Source: Opitutia bacterium
Lineage (GTDB): Bacteria; Verrucomicrobiota; Verrucomicrobiia; Opitutales; Opitutaceae
DNA length: 62,285 bases
NCBI GenBank assembly: GCA_947461205.1
Contig: CANHJG010000011.1
Coordinates: 1 to 62,285 of the forward strand
Direction of reading: 5' to 3'
Shown here: one piece after another, positions 34,748-44,834 of the stretch
Position numbering within the stretch: the stretch's first letter is position 1
Layout: every line of letters begins with the position of its first letter
The notes under the pieces: model-generated
Seen by the model: only the letters and a program-made list of their open reading frames with translations
The model's database searches: none
Told to the model about the DNA's origin: nothing
Made by a program: the position numbers and the translations under genes

Positions 34748-36100
34748 TCACGCCAACTCCAGCCCGCGCATCGTGCCCGTGGCCGAGGCAAACCGGTCGG
34801 TTTCGATGCCCATGCGTTGGAGCATCGAGACGAAGAGATTGGGCAGCGGGTAATTGTGTTCTTTGTCGAAGCCGAGGTGCTGACCGTGACGGAAACCGCC
34901 GCCGGCAAAGAGCGTCGGCAGGTTCGTCGTCACGTGGGTGTTGGCGTTGCCGAGATTTGAACCGTAGAGAATCATCGTGCGGTCGAGGAGCGGTTCGCCG
35001 TCTTCCTGGATCGACTTCAGTTCGGTGAACAGTTCCGCGAGGAGCTTCATGTGCCACTCGTCGACGGTCTTCAACTGGCTGAGCTTCGCCTCGGACTTTC
35101 CGTGGTGGGACAGGTTGTGGTAACCGTCGCTCAGCTTGTGCTCGCCAAATTCGATCGCGGGGGAACTTACGCTGTCCAGCAGCAGCGAGATGGATCGGGT
35201 CGAGTCGGTTTCAAACGCGAGGCGGGCCATGTCATACATGAGCTTCACCTTATCCATGTAGGCTTTCGGGCTGGCGGGATCGAGGGGCGCGGGAACGTTG
35301 ACGACGGGTCGGGGCGTGTGTTCCCAAGCGCGGGACATCTGCATGCGCTGTTCGAGATCGCGCACGCTGGTGAAATACTGGTCGAGCCGGTCGCGGTCGC
35401 GCGCGGTGACGCCGCGCTGGAGGTCCTTCGCCTGGCTCCCCACGGCGTCGAGGATGCTCTGGCCGCGCTCGAGCCGGCGCAGTTGCGCCGCGACTTCGGC
35501 CGGCGAACCCTGCACGAACATCCGGCGGAAAACGTCGGAGGGTTTTTCTTCGCACGGGATGAGGGCGCCCGAAGCCGTCCACGAGAGACTGCGCTGGCCC
35601 TGCTGGACATTGACGCCGAGCGTGAGCGACGGGAACCGCGTTTGATGGCCGATGCGTTCCGCGATGTATTGGTCGAGGGAGATCGTATTGCGGAAACCGC
35701 CGCTGCCCGGGTGCGGCGCCGCGGTGAGGAAGCACACGTCGGCCGGATGGCCCGCATCCACGTCGGGATGCGACACGCCGCTGAACACCGTGAAATCGTC
35801 GCGATGCTGCGCGAGATGCTGGAGGTAGGGCGAGAGGGCGTAGCCGCGGCCGGTCTGCCGGGGGAAAAACTGATCGGGGAGGAGGCCGAGATTGTTGCAG
35901 ACGGCGAGCATGCGGCGCGGTTTTTTCGCCGCGGCGGACGACGCGGCCCGCGCAAACGTCGGGAGGACGGAATCGAGCAGCGGGAGCGACAGCACGATAC
36001 CCGTGCTCCGGAGAAATTGTCGGCGCGAAAAGGCGGGGCGCGTCGAAACAAAGGAACCGAGGCCGGAGCCGGGTGCGGGGGTCGGGGGTGGGTTTTTCAT
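34748..36100 (-). CDS. DUF1552 family protein with Tat signal (copy 2)
   Basis: The protein has 450 residues. '[20 protein letters not shown]' is a twin-arginine signal. The mature protein follows DUF1552: '[19 protein letters not shown]', '[16 protein letters not shown]', '[20 protein letters not shown]', '[20 protein letters not shown]', '[12 protein letters not shown]' and '[11 protein letters not shown]'. DUF1552 belongs with DUF1501 in the sulfatase/phosphatase-like fold group and accompanies DUF1592 cytochromes in Planctomycetes and Verrucomicrobia; its reaction is unknown. It is closely similar to the protein at 38854-40194 over the whole length (same motifs in the same order). It lies 33 bases after the upstream cytochrome gene and is the last gene of the four-gene run. 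Confidence 0.93.
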   Translation of the reverse strand: MKNPPPTPAPGSGLGSFVSTRPAFSRRQFLRSTGIVLSLPLLDSVLPTFARAASSAAAKKPRRMLAVCNNLGLLPDQFFPRQTGRGYALSPYLQHLAQHRDDFTVFSGVSHPDVDAGHPADVCFLTAAPHPGSGGFRNTISLDQYIAERIGHQTRFPSLTLGVNVQQGQRSLSWTASGALIPCEEKPSDVFRRMFVQGSPAEVAAQLRRLERGQSILDAVGSQAKDLQRGVTARDRDRLDQYFTSVRDLEQRMQMSRAWEHTPRPVVNVPAPLDPASPKAYMDKVKLMYDMARLAFETDSTRSISLLLDSVSSPAIEFGEHKLSDGYHNLSHHGKSEAKLSQLKTVDEWHMKLLAELFTELKSIQEDGEPLLDRTMILYGSNLGNANTHVTTNLPTLFAGGGFRHGQHLGFDKEHNYPLPNLFVSMLQRMGIETDRFASATGTMRGLELA

Positions 36101-36133
36101 GGGCGCGTGGGGGCGGCGGGCGGTTCGTGCCGG

Positions 36134-38857
36134 TTACTTGTTCAGGAAAAGCGGGCTTTGCACCACTGCATGGACGAGGCTGCGCAAACCGTAGCGTTGC
36201 GCCTTCGTCCGTTGGAGAATGCCTTCGATTTCGGCCCGGTCGCCGAACCGCACCGGTGCGCCGGTGGCGAAAATCAGCAGTTGCCGGGCGAGGTTGCGCG
36301 CGAGCATCGCATCGTCTTCGCGCACGAGCCGCTTGAACTCACGGATGTCCTGAAACGTCTGTCCGCCCGGCAACTCGCCGGTCGCGTCCACCGGGAGCCC
36401 GAAATGAAACGCGAAGGGATGCCCGTTCTTGCCGAGGCCTTTCAGCGCGGGTTTGGCTTCGTCGGCCCCGCGATACCGGTCGCGCCACGCGCCCAGCACG
36501 TCGAAGCTCTCGAGCGCAAAACCGGGCGGGTCCATCTTGCGATGGCATGCGGCACAGCTCGCGTCTTCGCGGTGCTTGGCGAGCTGCTCCCGAATCGTCA
36601 CGGCCCCGCGGATGTCGGGCTCGACGGCGGCCACGGGTGGCGGGGGCGGAATGTCGAGGCCGAGGATTCGCTCCACAATCCATTTTCCGCGGAGGACCGG
36701 AGAAGTGGTCGTGCCGTTGGCCGTGATCTTCAGTACACTCGCCTGCGTCATGATCCCGCCGCGCGGACTCTCGGCCGGAAGCGTCACGCGGCGCATCGCG
36801 ACTCCTTGAACACCCGGGAGGTCGTAGTGGACGGCGAGGCGTTCGTTGAGATACGTGAAGTCGGAATCGACGACGGTGCGGGCGGGCAGGTCGCGGCGCA
36901 GCATCTCGTCGAAGAAAAGGCGCGTCTCCAACAGCGCGGCCTCGGCAAGTGCATCGTCGAGATAATAATCGTTGTAGAGCGTGGTCGACGGCGTGGAGTC
37001 CTCCATTTTTCGAAGATCAATCCAGTAATCGAGGAACGCTTCCTGAAAGCGGTGCGCCTTCGGGTCGGTGAGCAGGCGCTCCGTCTCGGCGCGGAGCACG
37101 GCGGGCTCGTGGAGTTTTCCGTTCGCCGCCCGGGTGCGCAGCGCCTCGTCGGGCGGGGAATTCCAGAGAAAAAGCGCGAGGCGGGTGGCGAGCGCGTGGT
37201 CGTCGAGGCGCCCCGGTTTCTCGTCGAGAAACACGAAGCCGGGCGACGCGAGCACGGCGGTGTAACCCGCCAGCATGGATTCCGCGAAGCTGAGCCCCGC
37301 GGTGCGGCGCTCGTCGACGAGGGCGAGAAACCGTTGCACCTCGTGGTCCGCGATCGGGCGGCGGTAGACGCGTTGGACGAAGGCGCGCATGAGACGCGCG
37401 GCGTCCTGCGCCGGGTTGGGCGAGCTCACCTCGACCGTGACCTCGTGGAGCGCCGGCACGCGGCGACCGGCGTTGCGACCTTCCTCGTAATTCTCTTTGC
37501 GATCGACCACGGACAGGGCCACGCCGGGCGCGCCGTGCTTCACTTGGGCGAGCGGGAGATCGCCGAACAGGAGCCGGTAACCGGCGGTGGAGTGCTCGTC
37601 GTAGAGCGGACCTTCGACCTCCATCCAGCGAAACGCCACGCTGGGCGCGCCTTCGGGTGTCATCAGCGGATTCACGAAACCGCCGTTGGGATTGGGCCGC
37701 GAGCGGTAGAGGCGGGAAGCATCGGGCACGAGGGTTTCGTTGGCGTTCAGCCACACCTCGCCGAGGTCGTGGACGGCGGGCTCGGGCGTGAGGTCGAAGG
37801 CGCCGACGCGCCGGTTCAAGAGCCCGTTGCGCGTGTAAACGGTGATGGGTTCGTCCTGGCGACCGGGCTGAGGGTGATCGTAGTCGCCGACGCGCTTGTT
37901 CGGCGCCGACGGCGTGCCGACTTTGTCGGACTCGCCCTTGAAGCGCATGGAGATCCCGCCCGGGGGCACCCAGAGGGTGTAGCCGCTGAACCTGACCCGA
38001 TATCGGCCGGCCGAGGGCGCGCGGAAGCCGTCCCAGCGGTAGGTGAATCCGGTCACGTAGTTGCTCGAGACCCACGCGACGGCCTCTTCCTCGCGGGTCG
38101 CCGGGTCGGAAAGCGGGGCGCGGAGCCAGCGCACGTCGGGCTGGGCGGTCGCGAGCCCGACGACCGGATACGTCATCCGGTCCGGCGAGGAGTTGAAAAT
38201 ATTGCCGGTAAACTTGCTCGTGAGGGTGCGTTGGTCGCGGGCGTAGTAACGTTTGGTCGTGGTGGGCGGGCGGTCGAACTGCACGCTCATCGCCTCGCGC
38301 ATCGCATAGTCGGCCGCGCCCATGTAGCGCGTCAGATGGACGTGGGAGACGTCGAGCGCGTCGCCGATTTTGTTGAAGCGGGAAGCTTCGCCGTCGTCGG
38401 GAAACTGCGCTTTGACCTGCAGCCACGGCGCCGCGAGGAGGTCGCGCAGGGCGTTTTCGTATTCGTAGCCGTTGAGGCGGCGCTGCGTCGCACGGCCCTC
38501 GCGGGCGACGGCGTCTTGCTCGGCCACCGTGAGCTTGGCCGCCAAACTTTGCACGAAGGCGTTCAGCTCGGCGGGTTCGGGCCGCTTTTGCTTTTCCGCT
38601 GGCGGCATCTCGCCGGCTTGGAGGCGGTCGTGGACCTTGACCCACTGGGAAATATTCACGCGGTCCCCGGCCTTGAACGCGAGCGAGGTCAGGTCCAGGC
38701 CGCCTTTCTTCTCCACGTCGTCGTGGCAGCTGGCACAGTATTTGTCGGTGAACGCGGCCGCGTCGAAGGCGGGCGCGGCGCTCAGCTCGGACCGGGCTGC
38801 GGCGCAGAGAATCAGCGCGGCGAGGCCGGGCCGGCGGAAGGGCGGTTTTCCGCTCAT
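36134..38857 (-). CDS. DUF1587/1592/1588/1585 secreted cytochrome (copy 2)
   Basis: The protein has about 907 residues from the ATG at 38857, whose ATGA overlaps the stop of the preceding DUF1552 gene by 4 bases. A weak signal peptide ([12 protein letters not shown]) precedes '[20 protein letters not shown]', a C-x-x-C-H heme site (about residue 42). Then come '[13 protein letters not shown]', '[16 protein letters not shown]' (DUF1587), a jelly-roll-like middle with '[15 protein letters not shown]', '[19 protein letters not shown]' (DUF1595), '[15 protein letters not shown]' (DUF1592), '[19 protein letters not shown]' (DUF1588, second C-x-x-C-H) and '[13 protein letters not shown]' (DUF1585). 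The open frame running upstream to 39163 is only an extension inside the DUF1552 gene. The function is unknown; secreted electron carrier or oxidoreductase is a reasonable guess. Confidence 0.93.
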   Translation of the reverse strand: MSGKPPFRRPGLAALILCAAARSELSAAPAFDAAAFTDKYCASCHDDVEKKGGLDLTSLAFKAGDRVNISQWVKVHDRLQAGEMPPAEKQKRPEPAELNAFVQSLAAKLTVAEQDAVAREGRATQRRLNGYEYENALRDLLAAPWLQVKAQFPDDGEASRFNKIGDALDVSHVHLTRYMGAADYAMREAMSVQFDRPPTTTKRYYARDQRTLTSKFTGNIFNSSPDRMTYPVVGLATAQPDVRWLRAPLSDPATREEEAVAWVSSNYVTGFTYRWDGFRAPSAGRYRVRFSGYTLWVPPGGISMRFKGESDKVGTPSAPNKRVGDYDHPQPGRQDEPITVYTRNGLLNRRVGAFDLTPEPAVHDLGEVWLNANETLVPDASRLYRSRPNPNGGFVNPLMTPEGAPSVAFRWMEVEGPLYDEHSTAGYRLLFGDLPLAQVKHGAPGVALSVVDRKENYEEGRNAGRRVPALHEVTVEVSSPNPAQDAARLMRAFVQRVYRRPIADHEVQRFLALVDERRTAGLSFAESMLAGYTAVLASPGFVFLDEKPGRLDDHALATRLALFLWNSPPDEALRTRAANGKLHEPAVLRAETERLLTDPKAHRFQEAFLDYWIDLRKMEDSTPSTTLYNDYYLDDALAEAALLETRLFFDEMLRRDLPARTVVDSDFTYLNERLAVHYDLPGVQGVAMRRVTLPAESPRGGIMTQASVLKITANGTTTSPVLRGKWIVERILGLDIPPPPPVAAVEPDIRGAVTIREQLAKHREDASCAACHRKMDPPGFALESFDVLGAWRDRYRGADEAKPALKGLGKNGHPFAFHFGLPVDATGELPGGQTFQDIREFKRLVREDDAMLARNLARQLLIFATGAPVRFGDRAEIEGILQRTKAQRYGLRSLVHAVVQSPLFLNK

Positions 38858-40194
38858 GCGAGTTCCAAGCCTTTCATCGTGCCGGTCGACGAGGCGAACC
38901 GGTCGGATTCGATGCCCATGCGCTGGAGCATCGAAACGTAGAGGTTCGGCAGCGGGTAATTGCGCTGCCGGTCGAAGGCGAGGTGCTGGCCGTGACGGAA
39001 GCCACCGCCGGCGAGGAGCGTTGGCATGTTGAAACAGGTGTGGGCGTTGGCGTCGCCGAAGTTGGACCCGTAAAGGACCATCGTGCGGTCGAGTAGCGTG
39101 TCTTCGCCTTCGCGGACCGCCTTCAGGTCGGAAAACAGTTTCGCGAGCAGCTTCATGTGCCACTGGTCGATCTTCTGGAGCTGGGCCCGTTTCGCCTCCG
39201 ATTTTCCGTGGTGCGAGAGGTTATGGTAGCCGTCCGTGATGTTCGCGTCATCGAGGTCGAGCACGGGGGTGCTGACGCTGTCGAGCATGAGCGTGATTGA
39301 GCGGGTCGAATCAGTCTCGAAGGCGAGCCGCGCCAGATCATACATGACTTTCACTTTTTCCATGTAGGCCGCGGGATTCGCCGGATCGATCGGCACGGGG
39401 GCCGCGACGACGGGCTTCGGTTTGCGCTCCCAGCCGCGCGAGGCCTGCAGGCGGTGCTCGAGGTCGCGGACGCTGGTGAAATACTGGTCGAGGCGGTCGC
39501 GATCGCGCGCGGTGACGCTGCGCTGCAGGTCCTTCGCCTGGCCGGCGACCGTGTCGAGGATGCTGCGGCCGGTATCGAGTTTCCGGATCTGCGCGGCGAC
39601 TTGGGCGGGCGAGCCCTGGATAAACAGCTGCTTGAACACGTCGGCGGCCTTGTCCTCGGGCGGGATGGCGACGCCGGTGCCGGTCCACGAGAGGCTGCGC
39701 GAGCGGGTGTTCACGCCGAGCGTGAGCGACGGGAACCGGGTGTGGACGCCGATCTGCTCGGCGATGTGCTGGTCGAGCGAGATCGTGTTGCGAAACGAGC
39801 CGCTGCCGGGATGCGGCGCGGCGGTGAGGAAACAGATGTCCGCCGGGTGGCCGCCGTCGACGTTCGGATGCGAGACGCCGCTGAAGACGCTGAAGTCGTG
39901 GCGGTGGGCGGCGAGGCCTTCGAGGTAGGGCGACAACGTGTAGTCCCGGCCCGCGTTCGTCGGGAAAAACTGATCGGTGAGCAGGCCGAGATTGTTGCAG
40001 ATGCCGAACATCCGGCGCGGTTTGGCGTTCGGGCCGGTCGGCCCGCCGCCCGTCGCCGCCTTGGCGAAGGCGGGCAGCATCGAATCGAGGAAGGGCAGCG
40101 ACATCACGATGCCGGCGCCGCGGAGAAACTGCCGGCGGGACACCGCGCGCTGCGTGGCGATGTGGACGGAGGGACGCGACGAGGGGGAGTTCAT
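38854..40194 (-). CDS. DUF1552 family protein with Tat signal (copy 1)
   Basis: The protein has 446 residues. '[20 protein letters not shown]' is a twin-arginine signal and '[19 protein letters not shown]', '[16 protein letters not shown]', '[17 protein letters not shown]' and '[16 protein letters not shown]' follow the DUF1552 pattern. It is a close paralogue of the 34748-36100 protein. Both ends overlap neighbours by 4 bases: its ATG overlaps the stop of the upstream cytochrome (40191-40194), and its stop overlaps the ATG of the next cytochrome (38854-38857). That spacing argues for tightly coupled translation of cytochrome and partner, and hence for a physical complex. Function is not established for the family. 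Confidence 0.93.
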   Translation of the reverse strand: MNSPSSRPSVHIATQRAVSRRQFLRGAGIVMSLPFLDSMLPAFAKAATGGGPTGPNAKPRRMFGICNNLGLLTDQFFPTNAGRDYTLSPYLEGLAAHRHDFSVFSGVSHPNVDGGHPADICFLTAAPHPGSGSFRNTISLDQHIAEQIGVHTRFPSLTLGVNTRSRSLSWTGTGVAIPPEDKAADVFKQLFIQGSPAQVAAQIRKLDTGRSILDTVAGQAKDLQRSVTARDRDRLDQYFTSVRDLEHRLQASRGWERKPKPVVAAPVPIDPANPAAYMEKVKVMYDLARLAFETDSTRSITLMLDSVSTPVLDLDDANITDGYHNLSHHGKSEAKRAQLQKIDQWHMKLLAKLFSDLKAVREGEDTLLDRTMVLYGSNFGDANAHTCFNMPTLLAGGGFRHGQHLAFDRQRNYPLPNLYVSMLQRMGIESDRFASSTGTMKGLELA

Positions 40195-42845
40195 TTTTGG
40201 AGGAAGAGATCGCTCTGGATCAGCTCGTGGATGAGCGTGCGCACGCCGTACTGGCTGGCGCTCGCGCGTTGGAGGATTTTTTCGATTTGGGCGCGGTCGC
40301 TGAAACGCACGGGGGCGCCGGTGGCATAAACGGTGAGCTGCTTCGCGAGATTGCGGGCGAGCTGGGCTTCGTCGGCGAGGAGGAGGCGCTTGAATTCGCG
40401 GATGTCGGCAAACGTCCGGCCGTCGGCCATCTCACCGCTCGGGTCGACCGGGAGGGCATGGTGGAAGACAAATTTCTGGCCACCGTGCCCGAAGCCCTTG
40501 GCCGGCGGCGCACCGTCTCCGGTCGCGCGGTATCGGTCGCGCCACCCGCCCATGACGTCGAAACTTTCGAGCGCGAAACCGGGTGGGTCGATCTTCTGGT
40601 GGCACACGGCGCAGCTTTCCACGTCGCGGTGTTGCTCGAGTTGCTGGCGAATGGTGGTGGTGCCGCGAATGTCGGGCTCGACGGCGGGCACGCTCGGCGG
40701 GGGCGGGGCGGGCGGCTGCCCGAGGATGCGCTCGAGGACCCACGCGCCGCGGATCACCGGCGAGGTCGTCGTGCCGTTGGCGGTGACCTTCAGGACGCTC
40801 GCCTGGGTCATGAGGCCGCCACGCGGGCTTTCGGCGGGGACGGGCACGCGGCGGAGCGCCACGCCTTCGACCGCGGGCAGGCCGTAGTGCTGCGCGAGAC
40901 GTTCATTCACCATCACGAAGTCGGACGCGACCAGGTGGCGGGCGGGCAGATCGGCGCGGACGAGTTCGCCGAAAAATGTCTGCGTTTCCGCGAGTGCTGA
41001 TTCGGTGAGCAGGTCGTCGAGATAGTAGTCGTCGTAGAGCGCGGAGTCCGGCGCGGAGCCCATCGTCTTCCGCAGGTCGAGCCAGTAGTCGAGAAATGCG
41101 GCGACGAACTGGCGCGACTTCGGACCGTTGAGGAGACGCTCGGTTTGGGCGCGGAGCACGGCGGGTTGCCGCAGTCGTCCCTTGGCGGAAAGCGCGCGCA
41201 GCTCGGGGTCGGGAGCGGAGTTGGTGAGGAAGAAGGCGAGGCGCGCGGCGACGGCATAGTCGTCGAGTTTGCCGGGTTTTTCCTCAAGGCAGACGAACTC
41301 CGGCGAGCACAAGACCGCCGTATAGCCGGTGATCAGGGCGTCGGCGAAGGCGCCGCCGGAGCGCAGGACGCCCTCGACCACGGGGAGAAACCGCTGCACT
41401 TCGCCGGGCGCGACGGGCCGGCGGTAGGCCTGCGCGATGAAGGCCTGCATCAACCGCGCGGCGTCCTTCGCAGGATCGGCCGGCGTGACCTCGACCGGGG
41501 CGGAGCCCGCGGCGGGTTTCGCGATTTTTTTCATCGGCAAATCGCCGAAAAGCAGACGATGGCCCGCCGAGGGCCACAGGTCGACCAGCGGGCCCTCGAC
41601 CTCAAGCCAACGGAACGCGACGCCCGGTTGGCCGTCTTTTTCGGCGAGCGGATTTTGCCAACGGGACGCGCCGGGGCGCGAGCGGAAGAGCCGCGACGGG
41701 TCCGGCCGGATCGTCTCGCCCTCCAGGAGCCAGACGTCGAGCTCGTGGACGCCGGGCGTGGGCTGGGCGTCGAAATTTCCCAAGTGGCGGAGGAGCCGCG
41801 GCGGCAGCTCAGAGTAAATCGTGACCGGTTCCGAGCGGCGGCCGGTGGTGACGTCGTCGAGGTCGGGGATCCACCATTTCACATTGGCGGGGGCGGGCAG
41901 CTTGCCGTTCTTGTCGGGCGTGGCTTTGCCGGGTCCGACCCAGACGGAAAAGGTGTTAAAGCGGATTTTGTAGCGGCCCGCCAGCGGGGCCTTGAACTGG
42001 TTGAATTTCGGCTCGATCGGTTCGTAATTGCTCGCGACGACGCCGACCGCCTCCAGATCCCGTTTTGGGGCGTCGCCGGCGCCGACGGTCGCCGGGGCCT
42101 TGCCGGCGCGCACGTCCGGCTGCGGCTGGTCGCCGAGCATCGGAAACGAGGCGCGTTCGGGCGACGAGTTGAAGACCGAGAATTTCATCGGCCCCATGAA
42201 ACTCCGCTGATCCCGCGCGTAGTAGCGCGCGACCGTGGTGGGCGGGCGCTCGACCTGCGGGGCGACGACCTGACGCAGCGCATAGTCGGCGGCGGCGATG
42301 TAGCGATTCATCTGCACGTGCGACATGTCGAGGGCGTCGCCCACTTTGTTGAAACGAAACGCTTCGCCGTCTTCGGGGAGCGAATCTTTCACCTGAAGCC
42401 AAGGGGCTTGGAGCAGGTCGCGCAGGGCGTTCTCGTATTCGTAACGGTTGAGCCGGCGCTGCGTGGCGCGACCCTCGGCGGCGAGGCGGGCCTGCTCGAC
42501 GCTGATGAGCGTATGCGCAAGCTCCCTGGTGAACGCCGTCAGCTCGGCCGCCTCCGGGCGTTTTTTCTTTTTCGGCGGCATCTCGCCATCGGTCACGCGG
42601 TCGAAGACCTTCACCCAAGTATCTAAGTTTTTCAGTTCGCCGGGCTTGAACTTCAGCGCCGCCAGATCCAATCCGCCCTTTTTTTCCCCGTCGTCATGGC
42701 AACCGACGCAGTGTTTTTCGATGAACGCTGCGGTGCCCCGCGGCAGGCTGCCGGTGCCCGCGGCGCCACGGAGCACGGGTGCGATAACCAATCCGGCCAC
42801 GCAGCCAAAAACCGTCATCGGGCGGATTATTGAGGGGAGGGGCAT
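40191..42845 (-). CDS. DUF1587/1592/1588/1585 secreted cytochrome (copy 1)
   Basis: The protein has about 884 residues from the ATG at 42845, which starts a signal peptide ([20 protein letters not shown] inside it); an ATG at 42908 gives 21 more polar residues and is possible. '[20 protein letters not shown]' is the N-terminal heme-c site; '[15 protein letters not shown]' and '[16 protein letters not shown]' (DUF1587) follow. Later motifs are '[19 protein letters not shown]' (DUF1595), '[15 protein letters not shown]' (DUF1592), '[19 protein letters not shown]' (DUF1588) and '[13 protein letters not shown]' (DUF1585). It heads the cytochrome-DUF1552-cytochrome-DUF1552 run. Same architecture as the protein at 36134-38857, so the pair arose by tandem duplication of a two-gene unit or by repeated acquisition. 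Confidence 0.93.
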   Translation of the reverse strand: MPLPSIIRPMTVFGCVAGLVIAPVLRGAAGTGSLPRGTAAFIEKHCVGCHDDGEKKGGLDLAALKFKPGELKNLDTWVKVFDRVTDGEMPPKKKKRPEAAELTAFTRELAHTLISVEQARLAAEGRATQRRLNRYEYENALRDLLQAPWLQVKDSLPEDGEAFRFNKVGDALDMSHVQMNRYIAAADYALRQVVAPQVERPPTTVARYYARDQRSFMGPMKFSVFNSSPERASFPMLGDQPQPDVRAGKAPATVGAGDAPKRDLEAVGVVASNYEPIEPKFNQFKAPLAGRYKIRFNTFSVWVGPGKATPDKNGKLPAPANVKWWIPDLDDVTTGRRSEPVTIYSELPPRLLRHLGNFDAQPTPGVHELDVWLLEGETIRPDPSRLFRSRPGASRWQNPLAEKDGQPGVAFRWLEVEGPLVDLWPSAGHRLLFGDLPMKKIAKPAAGSAPVEVTPADPAKDAARLMQAFIAQAYRRPVAPGEVQRFLPVVEGVLRSGGAFADALITGYTAVLCSPEFVCLEEKPGKLDDYAVAARLAFFLTNSAPDPELRALSAKGRLRQPAVLRAQTERLLNGPKSRQFVAAFLDYWLDLRKTMGSAPDSALYDDYYLDDLLTESALAETQTFFGELVRADLPARHLVASDFVMVNERLAQHYGLPAVEGVALRRVPVPAESPRGGLMTQASVLKVTANGTTTSPVIRGAWVLERILGQPPAPPPPSVPAVEPDIRGTTTIRQQLEQHRDVESCAVCHQKIDPPGFALESFDVMGGWRDRYRATGDGAPPAKGFGHGGQKFVFHHALPVDPSGEMADGRTFADIREFKRLLLADEAQLARNLAKQLTVYATGAPVRFSDRAQIEKILQRASASQYGVRTLIHELIQSDLFLQK

Positions 42846-43070
42846 GTCGGAGTTCGGTGGGGACCGCGGGAACGGCGACCCAGCGGACGTCTTGTCGGAT
42901 GATTCCATCAGCGCGTCAATTGGCGGGTGATAAATTTTTGGGCGGCATCGCGGGGGCCAGACGGATTCCTCCCGGGGGCGTTGCGCAGCTTTCTCGCTGC
43001 GGCTGCGCTCGGCGGGGGTTCGCGTTTGGGCCGCCGGGCCGGCTCTGTCTCGCCGTCGGGGCCGCCTCTG

Positions 43071-43340
43071 AATGCCGCCTTCGTCACGATCCGCCGCGAA
43101 TCAGTCGTGCGGCCGACCCACGACCCGCTGGCGCCCGACCGCAACCCGATTTTTCCGGAGAAACGCGTCTAGCAGGGCGTCCGGCGGACGCGTCTCACCC
43201 TTGCCTTTCATCGCCCGGATTGCGGAGCGGGCCACTCCGCGGACGTGGGATGCCGTTGAGATCGAGGACGAGTTTCCGGCCGCGATGATTCTCCCCGAAC
43301 TCGGCGGACGAATCCGTCGGGCGACGGACCAAGCCAACGG
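43071..43340 (+). pseudogene. DUF5107-type gene remnant (N-terminal part only)
   Basis: Two pieces of one protein family can be read in different frames. In the first (43083-43171) the product is 'VTIRRESVVRPTHDPLAPDR' followed by 'NPIFPEKRV' and a TAG at 43170-43172. After a frameshift the second (about 43178-43335) reads 'GGRVSPLPFIARIAE', 'TPRTWDAVEIEDEFPAAMIL' and 'PELGGRIRRATDQANGW'. This is the usual beginning of secreted or cytoplasmic DUF5107 proteins (linked to sugar metabolism) in which the text normally continues into a large domain. Here it stops at about 43335 and is followed by an unrelated cytochrome-family sequence, so most of the gene has been lost. Confidence 0.7.
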
Positions 43341-44568
43341 CTGGGGGACGCTCGTCACGCACACGGTCGACGGCGGCTTCTGCGGCTACCCCTTCGATGA
43401 TAAACCGCGCCGCCCCTGCACACTCCGGGCCATGGCCACGAAGGCAGCGGCTCGCCTACCGGCGCGATCGCCGACAACGAAGACGCGCTGCCCGCCGACT
43501 ATCGCGGGGACCTGTTCCTCTGCGAATGGGCCGGCAAACAACTCCTTCGGCTTCGCCTCGCCCGCCTGGGCGGCACCAACAAACTCGACGAGTGCGAGCA
43601 GATCGGCGGTCTCGATTTTCTCTCCGAGGTCGGCTAACCCTTCGGCCCGGTCGGCATCGCGGTCTCGGCCGACGGAACACGTTTCTAGCTCACCGATTGG
43701 AACTACGCCGCCTTTCCGCACTCACCCGGATCGGCACGGCCCATCCCGCCGCGTGACCGCAAATCGCCGCCGGCAATCTGGAGGACAAGAAACTCGTGCC
43801 GAAACTGCTCGAACGCTGCGCAGCGAAGAGCGTTTCCCCCGAGGTCACCTTCGCCCTCACCGAGCTGCCGGACGCCGCCGCGCTCGACGGCTACCTCGAC
43901 GGCATCGGCGGGAGGGAGAACTCCCTCCGTGATCCGTCCCGCCGCGCCATCGAAGCCATCCAGGGCCAAACGCTGGCGACCATGGAGGAGCTCCACCGCG
44001 CCCAGCCGTTCACGGGCCAGGCCCTTGCGCAATTGCCGCGGGCGTTCGGCAAGGACGACCGGGCGCTCCAGGGCCCGCTCTTCGACGGCAACTCGAAACC
44101 GGTCACGCCCGACGCCGAGGCAAAATTCGCCGCCCGGCACGCCGGCGATCCCGCCAAGGGACGCAAGCGATTCGAGGACGCCGCGACCTGCACGGGCTGC
44201 CCCGGCGTGAACCGGGTCGGCGGCCAAATCGGTCCCGACCTGACGACGATTACGACGAAGTGTGACCGCGCTTTTATGGTCGATGCGGTGCTCGACCCGT
44301 CGACGCAGATTCTCGACGGCGACCAGACCACGACGGTCACGCTGAAAACCGGCAGACTTCTGCCGGATTCTTGCGCGGTCAGACCGCGACGGAGATGCTC
44401 CTGGTGGACGTGGGGGGCGAACCGCATCCGTTGCCGCGCGACCAGATTGCGAAACTGACCGAAAGCGCGACGTCCTTGATGCCCGCAGGCCTCCACGCGG
44501 CGCTGTCGTTAACGGAGTTTGCCGACCTCATGGCGTAGCTGGAAACGTTGCGGGAAGAACGGGGGTAG
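43341..44568 (+). pseudogene. PVC-type heme-binding CxxCH protein remnant (C-terminal part)
   Basis: Segments in several frames fit the C-terminal half of the planctomycete/verrucomicrobial 'PVC-type heme-binding CxxCH' dehydrogenase-cytochrome family. They are 'THTVDGGFCGYPFDDKPRRP' (about 43350), 'NEDALPADYRGDLFLCEW' (43476 on), 'PFGPVGIAVSADGTRF' and 'LTDWNYAAF' (with stops TAA at 43635 and TAG at 43686 in the same frame). Then 'AKSVSPEVTFALTELPD' and 'GDPAKGRKRFEDAATCTGCP' appear in another frame. The heme motif has become CTGCP (Cys codons 44189 and 44198, Pro instead of His at 44201). After another shift 'LLVDVGGEPHPLPRDQIAKL' and 'LHAALSLTEFADLMA' are read, broken by TAG at 44536 before the final TAG at 44566. 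A clear pseudogene. Confidence 0.85.
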
Positions 44569-44646
44569 AAAACCCAGTGACGCGGCCCGAGGACCGGCTC
44601 CGGGGGGCGAAAGTCAGGAATTAACGGGGAAACGCCAAAACGAGCA

Positions 44647-44677
44647 TTGACAAGCGTGCTCGCCGCTTTGTTTTGAT
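44647..44677 (+). promoter_or_regulatory. Candidate promoter of tRNA-Asn
   Basis: A perfect TTGACA (44647-44652) is followed after 19 bases by TTTGAT (44672-44677), a partial -10. The pair lies 42 bases upstream of the mature tRNA. The -35 is convincing, the -10 and spacing less so. Confidence 0.45.
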
Positions 44678-44718
44678 GCCCCTCTCTCTCAGGTGGCACA
44701 GGTCACGAGAGGCCACGT

Positions 44719-44793
44719 TGCCTGGTAGCTCAGTGGCAGAGCAGGTGACTGTTAATCACTTGGTCGTAGGTTCGATCCCTACCCGGGCAGCCA
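44719..44793 (+). tRNA. tRNA-Asn (GUU), CCA encoded
   Basis: The cloverleaf can be drawn by eye. The acceptor TGCCTGG pairs with CCGGGCA (one G-U), followed by discriminator G and encoded CCA. The D-arm contains AGCTCAGTGGCAGAGC. The anticodon stem GGTGA/TCACT encloses the loop CTGTTAA, so the anticodon is GTT (Asn). The T-arm is GTAGG TTCGATC CCTAC. Length is 75 bases including CCA. Confidence 0.97.
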
Positions 44794-44798
44794 ATTTA

Positions 44799-44834
44799 GC
44801 CTCCATCACTTTCGGAAGTGGTTGAGGCTTTTTT
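44799..44834 (+). terminator. Intrinsic terminator of tRNA-Asn
   Basis: A 13-position stem (44799-44811 with 44816-44828, one mismatch, one G-U) closes a TCGG tetraloop and is followed by TTTTTT (44829-44834). It starts five bases after the CCA end. Confidence 0.92.

Noticed and set aside
35051-38941. 1296-codon open frame on the plus strand opposite the cytochrome-DUF1552 genes
   Set aside because: It is the antisense of two genes with clear heme and Tat motifs. High third-position GC removes stop codons on the other strand; the translation has no domain and is rich in Arg, Ala, Glu and Val.
39966-40100. Prophage or plasmid origin of the cytochrome region
   Set aside because: No integrase, phage structural or plasmid replication gene is found; codon use resembles the neighbouring genes.
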